From assembly GCF_003590095.1 (NCBI RefSeq), contig NC_039489.1, forward strand, positions 2,232,001-2,296,000: a stretch of 64,000 bases of DNA, in the 5' to 3' direction. Below the pieces are notes generated by a model. It had not been told where the DNA came from. It did not search any database and was given only the letters and a program-made list of their open reading frames with translations. This DNA is from Trichoplusia ni. Lineage: Eukaryota; Arthropoda; Insecta; Lepidoptera; Noctuidae. Made by a program: the position numbers and the translations under genes. This document shows positions 35,025-46,278 of the stretch, in pieces; within the stretch, counting starts at the first letter, position 1, and each line of letters begins with the position of its first letter.

Positions 35025-35526
35025 TAAACAAATAGACTCCCAATTTCGCTACAAACGTGTCACATTTTCTTTCTTTCTTTCTTTCATTTTCAAATATATA
35101 TATTATTATATATATATTATATATATATATAAGTGAAATTTTATTAGCGATTGTGAGTCTATTTGTTTATGTGAAATCAATAGTAATAATAAGTAAATTA
35201 CTGACTTACCTTAATGTTAAAAATAATTTTCGCTCAGCATTTATGGCATTTATTTTCATTGGCTCGATTTCTTCTCTGATTAAACTTAGTATAAAATCGA
35301 ACTGTTTTTCATTTAAACGACAATACTCTCTGAATTCTTTCATATCGCTTTTCAAATGGTTTTTGATCAGTATTGAATAAGTTCCCTCACTTGCTCTGCG
35401 TTTAATCATAGGACATGTGGCTTGTCGTCTATTTCTGTATAATAAAAGCAAGTCATCATCATCATCTTCCTCTTCTAATAAAAGACGTAAAAAATTGCGA
35501 TCACTATTCTCAAACACGTCAGACAT
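33071..35526 (-). pseudogene. HARBI1-like transposase of the second Harbinger, two stops
   Basis: Exon 1 is 35526-35210 and exon 2 is 33989-33071 on the minus strand. The GT-AG intron of 1.2 kb contains the entire second exon of the MADF gene. The N-terminus is acidic (LLLEEEDDDDDLLLLYRNRR), followed by a helical region. The catalytic blocks are NCVGGMDGKHVRIRAP (first D), VDVGAYGKESDNGIF (second D) and RVTENAFGLLSQVFR (E). The splice rebuilds a TLRFLATGETYKSL motif. Two in-frame TAA codons (33548-33550 after PPPKA, and 33413-33415 before the glutamate block) are the only lesions, so inactivation was recent. Otherwise about 410 codons, typical for the family. Confidence 0.88.
35057..35135. 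repeat. TTTC and AT microsatellites
   Basis: A (TTTC)n run near 35068-35085 is followed by an imperfect (TA)n run to about 35131, between the MADF stop and the transposase exon 1 donor. Confidence 0.85.
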
Positions 35527-35562
35527 CTTATTTCACGGACCGCTCGGAATCAACTGGATGCC

Positions 35563-35681
35563 ATCTGCAGTTGTCGTCTGCAGTCGGGATCGAAATCATG
35601 ACTGCAGCGACAGGACGCAACGACGTGTCGCGACGACATGAAGCGACGACATGTCGTCTGCAGTTGTCGCCTGCGGTCGGC
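35563..35681. repeat. Subterminal direct repeats of the second Harbinger
   Basis: CTGCAGTTGTCGTCTGCAGT (from 35563) recurs with few changes as CTGCAGTTGTCGCCTGCGGT (from 35658). Between them are GACGACATG and CGACGTGTCGCGACGACATG words. Such repeats near Harbinger ends are candidate transposase or MADF binding sites. Confidence 0.6.
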
Positions 35682-35957
35682 TGCCAACTTGTACCTTAAT
35701 CCTTGATATCAACGCTGTCTATTTGAGAACTGTTTTCAAATAAAACGAATAAACTTACATTCAATTAAGATTTATTAAATGTTGTTTTCTTGCAAAAGTA
35801 TTTTATTTTTAAAAAGTATTTTAAAGATAGGTATTTTGTATTTATATATTTCAGATACCTTTTTAGAAAAGTATTTATATCTGGTATCTGAAATGCTTTT
35901 TTTAAAGTATCTTGCATCTAGTATTTTAGATACTTTGTATAAGGTATCTTTTACATC

Positions 35958-36002
35958 AATTTTGTACTTTATATAATTACTAATTATATAAAGTACAAAA
36001 TT
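35958..36002. repeat. Perfect 22-bp inverted repeat
   Basis: Arms 35958-35979 and 35981-36002 are perfectly complementary around one base (TTTTGTACTTTATATAATTA and its complement). It lies directly next to the eroded right end of the hAT element and could fold into a long hairpin. Confidence 0.85.
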
Positions 36003-36215
36003 TACGTTTGTTTTTTTTTTTCTGAATTTACCTACGTACACTATAAATTACAAGCAAAAACCAGTGTCTATATGTTAAGTTACCGTTCAAACATAAGAAT
36101 TAAAAAAACCCTTATAGTAAGTAACATACTAAGAATTGATGAGCGCAATTGTACACATGCGCCGACTACCCCCACTATTTTCGTCGAGCGATCAAGAACC
36201 GCCGCGCGACCTATA

Positions 36216-36258
36216 CCATCATATTTTGGCTTATTAGGAATGTGATTGGTGCAAGTAA
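36216..36258 (-). repeat. Conserved 43-bp block, inverted copy of 20234-20276
   Basis: Matches 20234-20276 in reverse complement at 42 of 43 positions (core CCAATCACATTCCTAAT). Part of some interspersed element; no coding sense. Confidence 0.8.
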
Positions 36259-36359
36259 CAGTTATTGTTGGGGGCGGCTGACCTATGGCCACAAGGTAGC
36301 GGTTCGGCTACGGTCTGAATGACGAATAGTTCATCTAAATCTATACCTCAGATGTTAAA

Positions 36360-37089
36360 GTAATCAATAAAAAAATTTAAGATATCAAGAAAAATATTCA
36401 ATTAGGTAGTGAAGTCAAGTCGAACTAGAATAAACAAGCTTATAGAACTGAATATTCCAAAGATTTACAATCAACAACCTTAATAGATTACATGACCAAA
36501 AACCAAGACAAACAACAATCAAAGAAACAACAAAAACAGGCGACAAACTTTTTAAATGTTTGAGACACACTTAATTGTATCTCAATAACTGACATAGATG
36601 GCGACTGTTGTACCACAGTAGTCAATTTTGAATCCCAACAAAACAATATCTAATAAAGACTGAATTTTTGACTCATGCTTAACTTAGCTAAGTTAGATTG
36701 CAGACTGGTTTTTCCTTTATTGTGAAAGCACATTTTTCCACAAACCAAGTGACTAGACTTGATTTTCTCAACTGTAGCTTGTTGTCACCAATAAGTATTC
36801 AGGTTCAACAAAGGTTAAAACCAGCGTTCACATCTGAAATGAAAGAAAAATCTATTTTAGCACACACAAAATTAGATTAAAACAACTAATTTAGGATATG
36901 AATGTTCTAGAAATTATTGCAAGCACATAATCACTTGTCAATACAAGAATACTGGGATGACATCAGTTTTAAAATAATACATAATATTATAATTAAATCT
37001 AGAACATTTTAAAGACAAAAATGCCAAAATAACATTACAAGCTGGGTAGGTTATGTATTAATTTAAAGCAATAAATAAAAAGCTAGAGA
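36360..37089. other. AT-rich DNA, nothing recognised
   Basis: No coding match or TE end found on either strand. Confidence 0.4.
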
Positions 37090-37440
37090 ACTTAAGTAAT
37101 AGTTGTTAACAAAATGGCCAAGGAAACCATTTAAAAGTATTGGTCATGGGTTAAAGTGCCAAAATTGATTAAGTCCCTACCCTTAAATAAGTTTAAATTA
37201 AAATTCAAAGAATATCTTGTTGCGAAAAGTTTTTATACTCTTAATGAATATTTAAATGATGCCTAACACTTTTACTACCTATATTGTGACGTTTCACTTC
37301 AAATATTTGTAAAAAAATTGTACGCCAATTGTTGGCAAAACATGTATGGGTCTGATTTTATTTTACCACCTTATGTAACAAAAATACCTGTGTTTTTTTT
37401 GTAAGCATATACCCGTGGTTTCACAAAATAAATTATCTTT
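37090..37440 (+). pseudogene. LINE ORF2 C-terminal tail and 3' UTR
   Basis: A short reading LNKFKLKFKEYLVAKSFYTL followed by NEYLND and a stop, typical of the last residues of CR1/Jockey-group LINE proteins. It is followed by about 180 bases that end in AATAAATTATCTTTTATC, a 3'-tail-like sequence. The RT is absent, so this is a strongly 5'-truncated copy. The clade is uncertain. Confidence 0.6.
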
Positions 37441-40044
37441 TATCTTTTGTTGATTATTGCTAAATCTAGTAAAACGGCCAGCCATTTTTTTCAATACTAA
37501 AAGAAGTAAAAGGAAATATGGTCTTTGATCCGACTGGATTTAAAATAAAACATGACAAGCTATTGAATATTTTTTTCAGTCAATTAGGTATATCAGTTGA
37601 TTAGTTTAGTCTGTGTTTGTAATAGTTCAAATTTCTACCTAACCTTTTTAAATTGCAGAACTAACATATTATCAAAAGAAAGTAGATTTTTGTGTCTAGA
37701 CTTGGAAACAAAGAGGTATTGTTTAAACCCACAGGAGCAAGACTCACTTTTGTTTTTTTTTAAGAAATTGGTCTATCACAAGTTTGAATTTGTTCATTAT
37801 TTCTAATGTTAAACATAAAATTCATCATAGCCCAATAATTGTGCATTAATTAAATCATAACAACGACTTACGAATAAGTGTTCAAAATCAAGTAACAAAT
37901 TAAAGTTTCGGTCAGAAAAAATCATTGCTTAAAAGGTAGGGATTTTTACAGAGCTCACATGTTGGACACATTATAATTATCACAGTAGCCTCACGTCTCA
38001 GCCGTTAAATAAAACATGGAAGCAGTGCTCATTATTTTAAGCGCATGCGATTACAATTTATACTATACCTATAAATTTATATAACACATTCACACTGTAG
38101 TATGTTAAAATTCGTTAAGTTCACAAATATTTACTTTTATTACGGATATCAAGGTTTGTAAAATACTCAAAAACGCGTACAATGCACATAATTCTCTGTT
38201 TTTCTTACCTTATTTATACACTATCAGCAGCACAGAACAATAATACTCTCTAACGAGATCTAACGAGAGGGTCAGCAGGCTGCAACAGTGCAAGTATTAT
38301 GTATTTTAAGTACAACTCAGCACAAGGTTCCAAAGATTTTAATAGAGCAGATGATGACAGAACTACCTACAGATTTGCAATAAAAAATGCCTCCGACAGT
38401 CCGACGACTGTTACCACAGATTAATAAAATTTGATACAAGACTACAATGCACATAATACGTTTTGAAAATTATTATTTTGAATGATTACAGTTCATTTAC
38501 TGCATACAATTAAAGAAAAAAAGGATTCGTAAACAATTATCTTGTTGTGCCTTTTTTATACATACACATAATTAAATTAATCTCTGAATGAATGACTAGC
38601 TAGGCTGAATTATTGGTAACTATAACTAAAGATTTCAATTAACATGTCCTTTATTTTATCTGCTTGGGTTCAAACCAAGTTCAAACACTCAAAATTAGTC
38701 ACAACAACCCAGCCAGAATCATGAAATTCACAAAGTCATTCATAAATACAATCTGAAATTAATGTAATAATGTATTGTCTATGGATATTTTAGTCACTGT
38801 GTGGTCTGTGGTTTTTAATTAATTTAAAATAAAATGTTACCAAGTGTTAACTTTTCTAATTTCGATGGATAGAGAATCTTCATCTAAGTTCATTTATTTA
38901 TACGTTTTATTCGGTTTTAGTTGAAATCTAAATATAATTCATGATACAGTTACGCTATATAAGCTGTCTTAAAAAATTCAAGCTCATAGCGGTACGAGAT
39001 GAACCAAATACTTACAGCAGGTATACAACTCAAAATAATTAATATTACCTACTTCTCGAAAACAATTATTCGAAGTCTTCATATAAATTTTCTTTTCAAC
39101 TATGCAATATACTTATAAAAAATTGTGAATTGTGTATAATCTTTGTTTTTCATGTCAGTGTTTTGTATTACATTTCATTTCTTGTCACGCTTCCTTAAAT
39201 ATTAATAGTTTATTAGTTTTTATCTATAAGTAATTATAACAAGACGTGTACTTTCAAGTATTGTGTATTGTAAATATTGCTTTAGCAGCCGTCGAATTAA
39301 TAAGAAGATTCACCTCAAAATAGTGTCATAACATAACCTGAGTAACAAAAACAACAACTTCAACTCCACTTTTTTATGCAATCGTATTTGGTTTTTATGT
39401 TTTGATTATTGTTTATTTCAAAAAAAATGCGGTCAGATGCTGAAGAGTTCTGGGTCTCCAATGCAGTCAAATAGAATCTCAAGCTGTAATATTGTGCCGA
39501 AGATCACTTAGTAAGTATTAATTGAAAATTAGTATTGACTTTTAGTCTATATTTTTGAATTCCAACCCACAGTAGGTATATAAAAGATTTTTGTTATGCC
39601 TTTTTTGTTGGAGATTCAGGCTTTTAATGAAATGAAATGAAATCATTATTTCTGTAAGTAGGATATATCATCACTTTTACATGTCTTCTTTTTTTTTTGA
39701 GAACGCTGAGGTCGACATTTCCTATCTGACTACCCTGAGAAGAAATGTCGAAACAAACTCAGGGGTCACAGTCTGTTTTGAAATCCAGACAATTTCAAGG
39801 TGGATAGATATGCATAAACCAATGCACGGTATTTCTTTGGACTGGCCTTTTGAAGAAAGTACCAGATCAATCTAAGCAAGGGAAAAAAAGAATCTCACTC
39901 AAACCGCCAGTCGCAATAGTAACATTATCAAACTGGTCATAATAGTGACTTGTATGTTGTGATGTTTTAGAGAATTAGGTTACGGTCTATAGAAGGCAAT
40001 GGTGTCTTGCACAATAACAAAAGCAATGTACCTATATTTTGGAA
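37441..40044. other. TE-poor AT-rich stretch
   Basis: No convincing gene, exon or TE. Short open readings (for example at 39681-39875) show no conserved motif. It could be intergenic or intronic host DNA. Confidence 0.4.
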
Positions 40045-40090
40045 AAGTCACATTGGCACTTGCCTGCATTGGGATTGAACCTGCACTGGT
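40045..40090 (-). repeat. SINE-like tRNA B-box fragment
   Basis: The minus strand reads GGTTCAATCCCAATGCAGG, a B-box-like promoter word as in tRNA-derived SINEs, followed by a CACTTG/GTGACTT tail. Short and isolated. Confidence 0.4.
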
Positions 40091-41814
40091 GTGTAAAAAT
40101 CTATACATAGAACATTAAGACCACTTTATTTTACTTTCTTTAACAATCTGAAACCAAAAAATGGACCTAAAATGTTAACAAAACAAAATATGGGTTAGAT
40201 TTATTTATATCATTTATAGACTGATTATATTATAGCCTTTTTAATTTACAAATATCAACATTGCATTTAATCTCTTTCAGGTGAATACAAATCAAATAGA
40301 CAGTTTCTCATATATGAAAGGTGTTCTGCTAATGATAGAAAAATATTATTACACAGTATGCTATTGTTGTTATAGTTTTTGTAAACATCCATTGCATTGT
40401 ATCGCACAAAGCAGCCGTTGGCCTCTATAGGTTTCCTAGGAGAAGTCTATGGTCAGCTTTCTGACGCTGATGTTTAACCACCCAGTGTAGCTCAGGCTGT
40501 GATACATAGTTGGAACAAGGAGGTCCTATGCTGTCTCTAAGGTGTGGTTCTCTGGATGTCTTGTGTCTTGAATAGCCTGACCTTTTTGCAATTTTAGCTT
40601 TCTTTCCCGGGCCTTTCAAATAAGTTCTTAAAACAAGAAAAGATTGTCTATTTTGGTATGTTTACATTGTTATTTTAACTTCAAAGGGTTTCATGTGTCT
40701 TTTTAGAAGAGTTTATATGGTTGTTAAGACAATTTTATTTGTTTTTTTTTTTCTGAAGATGTTGGTTTCAATTACGTTGTTGCTTTTGTAGACTGAATTC
40801 ATTTTTTTTTGGAAAACTGTTATTTTTTCACCATAGTTGGCAAACTACATAACTCTGATTTTAAAGTTTTGAGATAAACGCGATTTTGGGTGTCTTTTTC
40901 AGAAAATGTTCATTTGTTGAAAAAATTGAGACAATACTGTCTTCGGTAATTTTATATTTTGTGGTCCTGATTACCTTTTACATTATGCTTGAACGAACTG
41001 GACTCTATCTTCAACTATGGATGAATAAAAAATATAAAAGTAAGTTATTTAATTTTGCCACAAGAATTTTTTGTAACATTACTGCGATTAGTTAGGTATT
41101 TATTTAGGTTTTCCTACAACCCAGATCTATCTGTTGGAGTAAAATGAGGTGAAATTAATGCAGTTATTGAATTTATCAAACGAAATATGTTTAAATGTAA
41201 AGTTGAATGATTTTTACTTTCATATTGTTACCTGTTATTGGTGCCATCTAAAGTAGAAAGCTGTATTTCATGTAAAACTTTAAAACAACTCAATTCAAAT
41301 AAAAATAATTCTTCATTTGTAATTAGGTAACTAAAACACAACAATATGAAGCAACTTAAAATAAAAACTACCTTTATACACATTAAATAAAAGACGGCGT
41401 ATGTATGTAATTTAAAATGAAATTAAAATCACGTAAATTTAACAATATAAATCCCTAAAAACTATATTAAAAGAATTCTGTTCAATCGTCGATTTTGGAT
41501 TCAGGTTATTTATTGTAATCATGCCTTCTGAAAACCGCAAATCTTTCACATAAAGTACATTCTCCAAAATACCTTGCTCCCACTGCCCGTTCACATATAT
41601 TTTTATCATTATGTTTCATGTCCGTGCACTTCAATTTCTTTCTTATTCCCCAAGCTCTGACGCTTTCATTCTTTTCATACTCTTCTAGCTCACAGAAGAC
41701 ATCTCGTCTATATGTCATATGTTTAGATGCCACATATGCCACTTATTAGACTCTACTTCGGAGTGCAAACATTCGTGCTCGACGGTAAATGCCATTGCCT
41801 TGCCTCCAGACACC
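40091..41814. other. AT-rich stretch, no supported gene
   Basis: On the minus strand at 41506-41742 a cysteine-containing reading (CTDMKHNDKNICERAVGARY) looks like the C-terminal cysteine region of a piggyBac-type protein but is too short to assign. Nothing else seen. Confidence 0.35.
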
Positions 41815-42030
41815 TTTTTTTTTTAAACGACTCCCGCGCTAAGGAATTTAATCCTTGTGTCGCGGGGTGTTTCACAAACATACAATTCACACGCACAAGG
41901 ACACCCAGACTTTGAACAAGCATTCGTAGATCACGCAAATGCTTGTCCTACGCGGGGATCGAACCCACGACACGTTGTGCAAAGTGGTTTTGGCGTGATG
42001 ACCTCAACCACTCGGCTATCCGTGCAGTCC
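41815..42030 (-). repeat. tRNA-derived SINE, near full length
   Basis: On the minus strand it starts GGACTGCACGGATAGCCGAG (A-box TAGCCGAGTGGT) and continues through GGGTTCGATCCCC (B-box). Then come a non-tRNA body and a run of A (the T-run at 41815-41824 on the plus strand). The head still resembles a tRNA but is not a functional tRNA gene. I know this SINE type from moths and butterflies. Confidence 0.85.
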
Positions 42031-42041
42031 TTTGGAACTTT

Positions 42042-42085
42042 ATGACAAAGGAGGTCAGATGTAATGACAAAGGAGGTCAGATGTA
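42042..42085 (+). repeat. 22-bp tandem duplication
   Basis: The unit ATGACAAAGGAGGTCAGATG plus TA occurs twice back to back (42042-42063, 42064-42085), 12 bases outside the SINE 5' end. Confidence 0.9.
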
Positions 42086-42649
42086 AATCCTGTTATAAGA
42101 TTTATAATCTAACAGTCGACTTTAGATAAATCAGTGCATTGTGCAGTACCCTGGTCTTCGTTTAAACATGGTAAACCTTCGTACCAGACATGAAGCTCTT
42201 TAGGAATTATATTTTTCTTACAAAGCTGTAAAAGATCCTCCTTTTTTTATTTTGTTAAAGGAAGATATTGTTTATATGACCGGGAAAGATCTTCAGTGTT
42301 TATAGTTGGCATTTAGTTTGGAGTTTTTCTAGTCGGTCTCCCTGGTTAACAAAGAGCATTTAATAAATTATATGGCCCATCGTAATCGTATCTATATTTA
42401 ATAAAACCAGGTAAATTCTTTTGAAATCTTAGACATTTTATTTTCAACCAACACACCTCGCCATTCGCCGCTATGGTTTTGTTTTTAATTATTTTTTAAA
42501 GAAAGTGATTTTACGTCAATCTTGTCTTAATACGATAACTTAATTGAGTCATATAGAAGCAAAAGCAGCAAGATTCAGTTTTACTGAAAAGGCAGAAGAC
42601 GTCTTTTTTTGTTTACGTTGCATGTACTAATTTTTTAGTTACGTTACTA
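42086..42649. other. No supported gene
   Basis: AT-rich. It may include decayed 3' parts of the piggyBac copy to the right, but I could not read a conserved block. Confidence 0.35.
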
Positions 42650-43093
42650 TAATAGATAACTGATAAAATCTGAAGAAAAACTGGTGAAAAAATTATCAAA
42701 ATAGACGACATGGTCTCTGAGGCTGGTATCAAGTTTGTCGAGTAATTGTTTTACTACCCTTGTGCCCAATGGCTCTATAGGATTAGCTCCTGGGTATTTT
42801 CCACAATACAAGTCGAAGGCGTAACAGTATCCGTCTGAACTTGTGACCATCCAATTTTTGTAATCGAACCGCACTGGCTCTTATAAATTGTTTCGCAGGA
42901 TGCCTGCCAAAATACTTTACCATAGACTCGTCTATGGACAGATCTTGGTGAAAAACACCTCACCGCAGAAATTTTGTCATTAGTAGATGACTCGTAAAGA
43001 ATCAAAACTGGCAATCTCATTTTCAATAAGTTTTGGGTAAATGAAAAAAACATTCTATGAAGCCTTGAGCAGTCATATGTATTACTGGTCATT
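42650..43093 (-). pseudogene. piggyBac transposase fragment 1
   Basis: Minus-strand DDE_Tnp_1_7 core in two frames. KMRLPVLILYESSTNDKIS comes first, then an IDESMVKYFGRHPA-like block (first catalytic aspartate). DYKNWMVTSSDGYCYAFDLY follows, and HVVYFDNFFTSF has the second aspartate. It ends abruptly at 42650. The frameshift near 42890-42960 and the lack of both ends mark a dead copy. Confidence 0.8.
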
Positions 43094-43779
43094 ATTACAC
43101 TAAGTAGTAACGATTAAGGGTACTTTAAAACATAAATTAATACCTTAGCTTGTATTTTAGTGTAATTATTTAAAAAACAAATATTAATATTACCACCTTT
43201 GACACTAACATTTAAAGATTGCCGCTTATGTCTCCAAGATTTATAGAGATTGCCGGTTTTGTCACCACGCCTTATGAAGATTACCTCTTTTGATTCTAAA
43301 GAATTTGACGCAGAATTAGGGGTGTGCTAAATTTCAAGAATACAAAATATTTTTTGCACAATAACTTTTACTGTCAAACAAGCAATACAATCACAATAAA
43401 AAATAATCACAAAAAATAAATATTTGAATCAATTAATGAATTAAATAGAACCGAATTTAATTTAGGCGTTAATGTATTTAACCGTTAACGCCTAAGTTAA
43501 ATTCGCAAGTCATCTACTTCCTCGAGCGATTCATGACAGTATTCAGGAGCAGGTAAATGTTAAGGACTCCTAGCTTACTATTAAGTTATTGCGGATCGGC
43601 ATTACATATTGCTCTTAAACAACGTTTTTGTGCCAGAAATACATCGTTGATTAAGGTCGAGTAGCCCCATAATAATAAACCATATCGTAAAACTGATCCT
43701 ATATAACTTAGTTTTCAGTTAATTCCCGACACGTTGAGCAGACATCAGTCTGCGGTGCGCCGAACCCGGTGTTGAAAAA
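43094..43779. other. Spacer, nothing recognised
   Basis: No coding match. A CGTTAACGCC-type inverted word occurs near 43464-43495 (TTTAGGCGTTAA and TTAACGCCTAA). Confidence 0.35.
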
Positions 43780-44708
43780 GTTATTAAATACGTAACGCAA
43801 AATATGACAATTTTACGTCAGATTTCGTGTGTGCAGAACTTCTATACAATAACTTATTAATATTTAGTTCTGGTGGTAAATATTGACGTTCGGCACATTT
43901 AGACTTGCGGCAATAATGGGACTCCACACATTTTAAACTTTGAATAAATTGTTTCACAGACTGCCTTTGTTTAGCGAATTTTTCATGACTTCGAAAGCCA
44001 CCACGAGCTTCATGTGAAATTTCACCAACATAAAAAAAAATTTGACATAATATAGCTACTTTCACCCCATCAACGAATACTGAGTATTTTATAGACGTTT
44101 GTTTTGTCACCCTGCTAGTAGTCCTCTTGTCAATAGCTATTATGGAACTCATCTTTAGAATCATAGCATCTTGCTTTTTCTTATCAAAGAACATGTATTT
44201 TTTTATGCAATTTAAGCATATCGGTTGTTTTTAAGTTAGAACACCTAAATACCAGTTGGTCGTGTTCGCAGACACGCGTAGGTAAACTTTTCGGAGAATA
44301 CCTGAAAAAGTTTTAATAATCAGACCCAAGCACCCACCAACACCGATATTGTTACCATACCATACCAACCAAATGTTGACGACGAGAGCAATATAATAAT
44401 ATAGAAAAAAAAAAGGTCAAGTGATTCTATGAAAACAAAGCCGTATTTTCGGTACAAATTATGCAACCTAATAATCAAAAGGCACCAAACATGTTTTGAA
44501 ATGTTGCGATTATCAAAATAGGGAAAAAAAAAAGAAATGTATTAAAGTTCTTTTGTGACGTAAGAGTAATAATACATGTACCTTTATGTGCCAACCCTAA
44601 GTACCCATCTTACCTGCTTCTTTTAGCAATGTTTTGTTTCCATTTTTCTGGATTTCTTTTTCGTTTTCTTGATAAACTATTTATATTTTCCGAAGGGTGC
44701 GCCTCCAT
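43780..44708 (-). pseudogene. Unnamed transposase-like family, copy 2
   Basis: Exon 1 (44708-44614) encodes a short start and the basic block SRKRKRNPEKWKQNIAKRSR, ending at a GTAAGA donor. Further left, 44194-43784 gives KYSVFVDGVKVAILCQIFFY, RGGFRSHEKFAKQRQSVKQF and SLKCVESHYCRKSKCAERQY, then YLPPELNINK. This is the same order of blocks as in the relatives at 26698 and 51008. The cysteine-pair exon expected between is not readable (44200-44610), and the C-terminal half is missing after KLSYF. Frame breaks near 43800-43870. I cannot name the superfamily. Confidence 0.7.
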
Positions 44709-44734
44709 AGTTTTTAATTTATAAAAATATCAGA

Positions 44735-45313
44735 AGCACTCTCTGTTTTATGTGCTCCCCTGTCAATCTGCTTCTATTGTCTGGCACTGCCAAGTTAATA
44801 ACAGACGCAAGCCTTTCTGACGACACGGAAGATGCTTGGCATGTTAGGTATTTTAAAGGGATATTAGAAAGAACCGGCGTGAAATGTCGACAACTGTCCC
44901 AAAACTTTATTGAATCTGATTACCTTTCCAGTAGTGGTTGGTCCAGATACTGCTTAAGCTCATTGGGGATAGAGCGCAGCTACGCTAACATTTAAAAGTT
45001 TCTCATGCCTGGACCAGATAGAAGGCTCGGTTTGTGATGCGTTTATTTGTGCATGTCTTGTGTCTGGAGAACGTTGCCCTCTACGCTTGTGTTCTGTACG
45101 AATCTCATCGCTAATTTTAGAAATTGCGTGTGCCACGTCAATTGGAGACGTGAAGTGGATTTGCTTAAAGCGAGGTTCCAAAATGGTAGTAAATGAAAAA
45201 AAAGGATTTTTTTCTAATGGAGCCAGTTTATCTTCGATTTTTTTAAGCAAGGCCTGTTGTAGGGGAAAACGGGGCAGATTCATACACGGGGCACCGTAAT
45301 ACACTAGCGACAT
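44735..45313 (-). pseudogene. hAT transposase C-terminal fragment
   Basis: Minus strand: KIEDKLAPLEKNP and TTILEPRFKQIHF (the TxLDPRFK motif before hATC), then SIWSRHEKLLNVSV. In another frame over 44960-44740 comes the dimerisation region with ASSVSSERLASVINLA and DNRSRLTGEHIKQ. The glutamate block SSERL is present. It is 5'-truncated near 45313 and frame-broken near 44950. The lineage is ZBED1/Ac-like by pattern. Confidence 0.8.
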
Positions 45314-45499
45314 CTTTTATTAGGCGAGCGTTAACTGACCGACTTAAATGTGTACACATGACTTACAACCGTGTGCGTTGGCTCACGGAGTTTGACAGCA
45401 GTGGCAGTCCGTGTGAAACTCGCGACTAGGTGACGCGTAACGTGATTCGGCCACGCGTAAGTAATTTTATAAGCTCATCTGAAGCTTGCGAAAACCTCA
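45314..45499. other. Junction between the hAT and piggyBac pieces
   Basis: No gene. GC-richer sequence with CACGCGTAAG-type words; no clear TIR. Confidence 0.3.
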
Positions 45500-46102
45500 C
45501 TGAATTTGGTCCGCACAAGGCTCGACGGCCTATACGCGCTATGTTGACGTAACAATTGATGAAAAGTTAGAGAAGACGCGTGGTCGTTGCCCTTTCAGGC
45601 AATATATACCCAGCAAACCGGGTAAATATGGTACAAACATTTTAGTAATAGCTGACGCGCGAACCTTTTATACCAATAACATGGAAGTTTACGTTGAAAA
45701 AAATTACGGTCCATATGATCATAGCAATCCACCAAGAGAACTTGTCAAACGTTTGGTAGAACCCATAAAGAACAGTCACCGAAACGTTGTAATGGACAAC
45801 TGGTTCACCAGTTTTCATTTATTGCATGAGTTGCTCAATGATTATGGATTGACAGCACTCGGTACTTTGAGGAATAATAAAGCTGAAATCCCACCAGTTT
45901 TTACGACAACTAAGGGTCGAGAAATTCACAGCTCCCTATTTGCATTTCAGAAAGACTGTACTATAGTGTCATATGTCCCAAAGAAAAATAAAGTAGTGCT
46001 CTTGGCTTCAACTATGCACCATGATGGCAAGAAAAGTTCTGAAGAAAACAAAAAGCCGGAAATGATCATGGACTATAACAGAACAAAATGTGGTGTGGAT
46101 GT
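45500..46102 (+). pseudogene. piggyBac transposase fragment 2, fused to a hAT end
   Basis: Plus-strand piggyBac core: VTIDEKLEKTRGRCPFRQYI (first catalytic aspartate), PSKPGKYGTNILVIADA, NVVMDNWFTSFHL (second), then ALGTLRNNKAEIPP, VSYVPKKNKVVLLASTMH and DYNRTKCGVDVVD (third aspartate region). Reading is open from about 45681 to 46131. Right after the VDVVD block the homology switches to a hAT dimerisation domain in another frame. The 5' part of the gene is missing. Confidence 0.85.
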
Positions 46103-46278
46103 TGTGGACTTTCTCTACGTTGCGCAGAATTAAATCGTGGCTAAGATCTTCGATGGTTGAAGATCGACTAACCGGACTGGCACTTCTCCACGTTCATAAA
46201 AACGTACCCATTGACGTAAATGACGTAATAACGCGTTTCGGGAGAAGACGTCAAAGAAAAATTGATTTTGCTATTTAA
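46095..46278 (+). pseudogene. hATC dimerisation domain fragment
   Basis: Reads LRRIKSWLRSSMVEDRLTGL, ALLHVHKNVPIDVNDVI and TRFGRRRQRKIDFAI to a stop at 46278. This is the C-terminal end of ZMYM/P52rIPK-type hAT proteins. It is joined without spacer to the piggyBac piece on its left, so either two elements recombined or one inserted and lost its own start. Confidence 0.75.

Larger units (their letters stand above)
31653..35695. mobile_element. Second PIF/Harbinger with mutually nested antisense genes
   Basis: Candidate ends are given by a TTA at both sides (31650-31652 and 35696-35698), the usual TWA target. The terminal repeats are poor (GCGACATG versus GGTACAAG inward). Support comes from CCGACCGCA, present inverted near both ends, and from GCGACG/CGTCGC-rich subterminal sequence. 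It contains a MADF-BESS gene (plus) and a HARBI1-like transposase (minus) whose exons interdigitate. The lineage differs from the element at 4.4 kb: its partner is MADF-BESS rather than Myb/SANT-like. The exact ends need a second genomic copy. Confidence 0.7.
28599..35957 (+). mobile_element. hAT transposon with AGATAC-rich subterminal regions
   Basis: The left end is CAGTGATGTGAC at 28599, followed by many AGATAC/GTATC words to about 28760 (for example AAAGTATCTGAAATACCGG). A mirror-image cluster of the same words runs from about 35790 to 35950 (ATACTTTTTT/GTATCTGAAAT in opposite orientation). Between them lie a BED-type hAT transposase and an inserted Harbinger (31653-35695). The right terminus is eroded: only ACATCA near 35953 recalls the expected ACATCACTG. 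The 8-base duplication could not be confirmed, so the right boundary is approximate. Confidence 0.7.

Noticed and set aside
37597..37806. Short plus-strand open frame as a gene
   Set aside because: AT-rich composition, no motif, no splice context.
41815..42030. A tRNA gene on the minus strand
   Set aside because: A and B boxes are present, but the tRNA-like head continues into a SINE body and poly-A tail.
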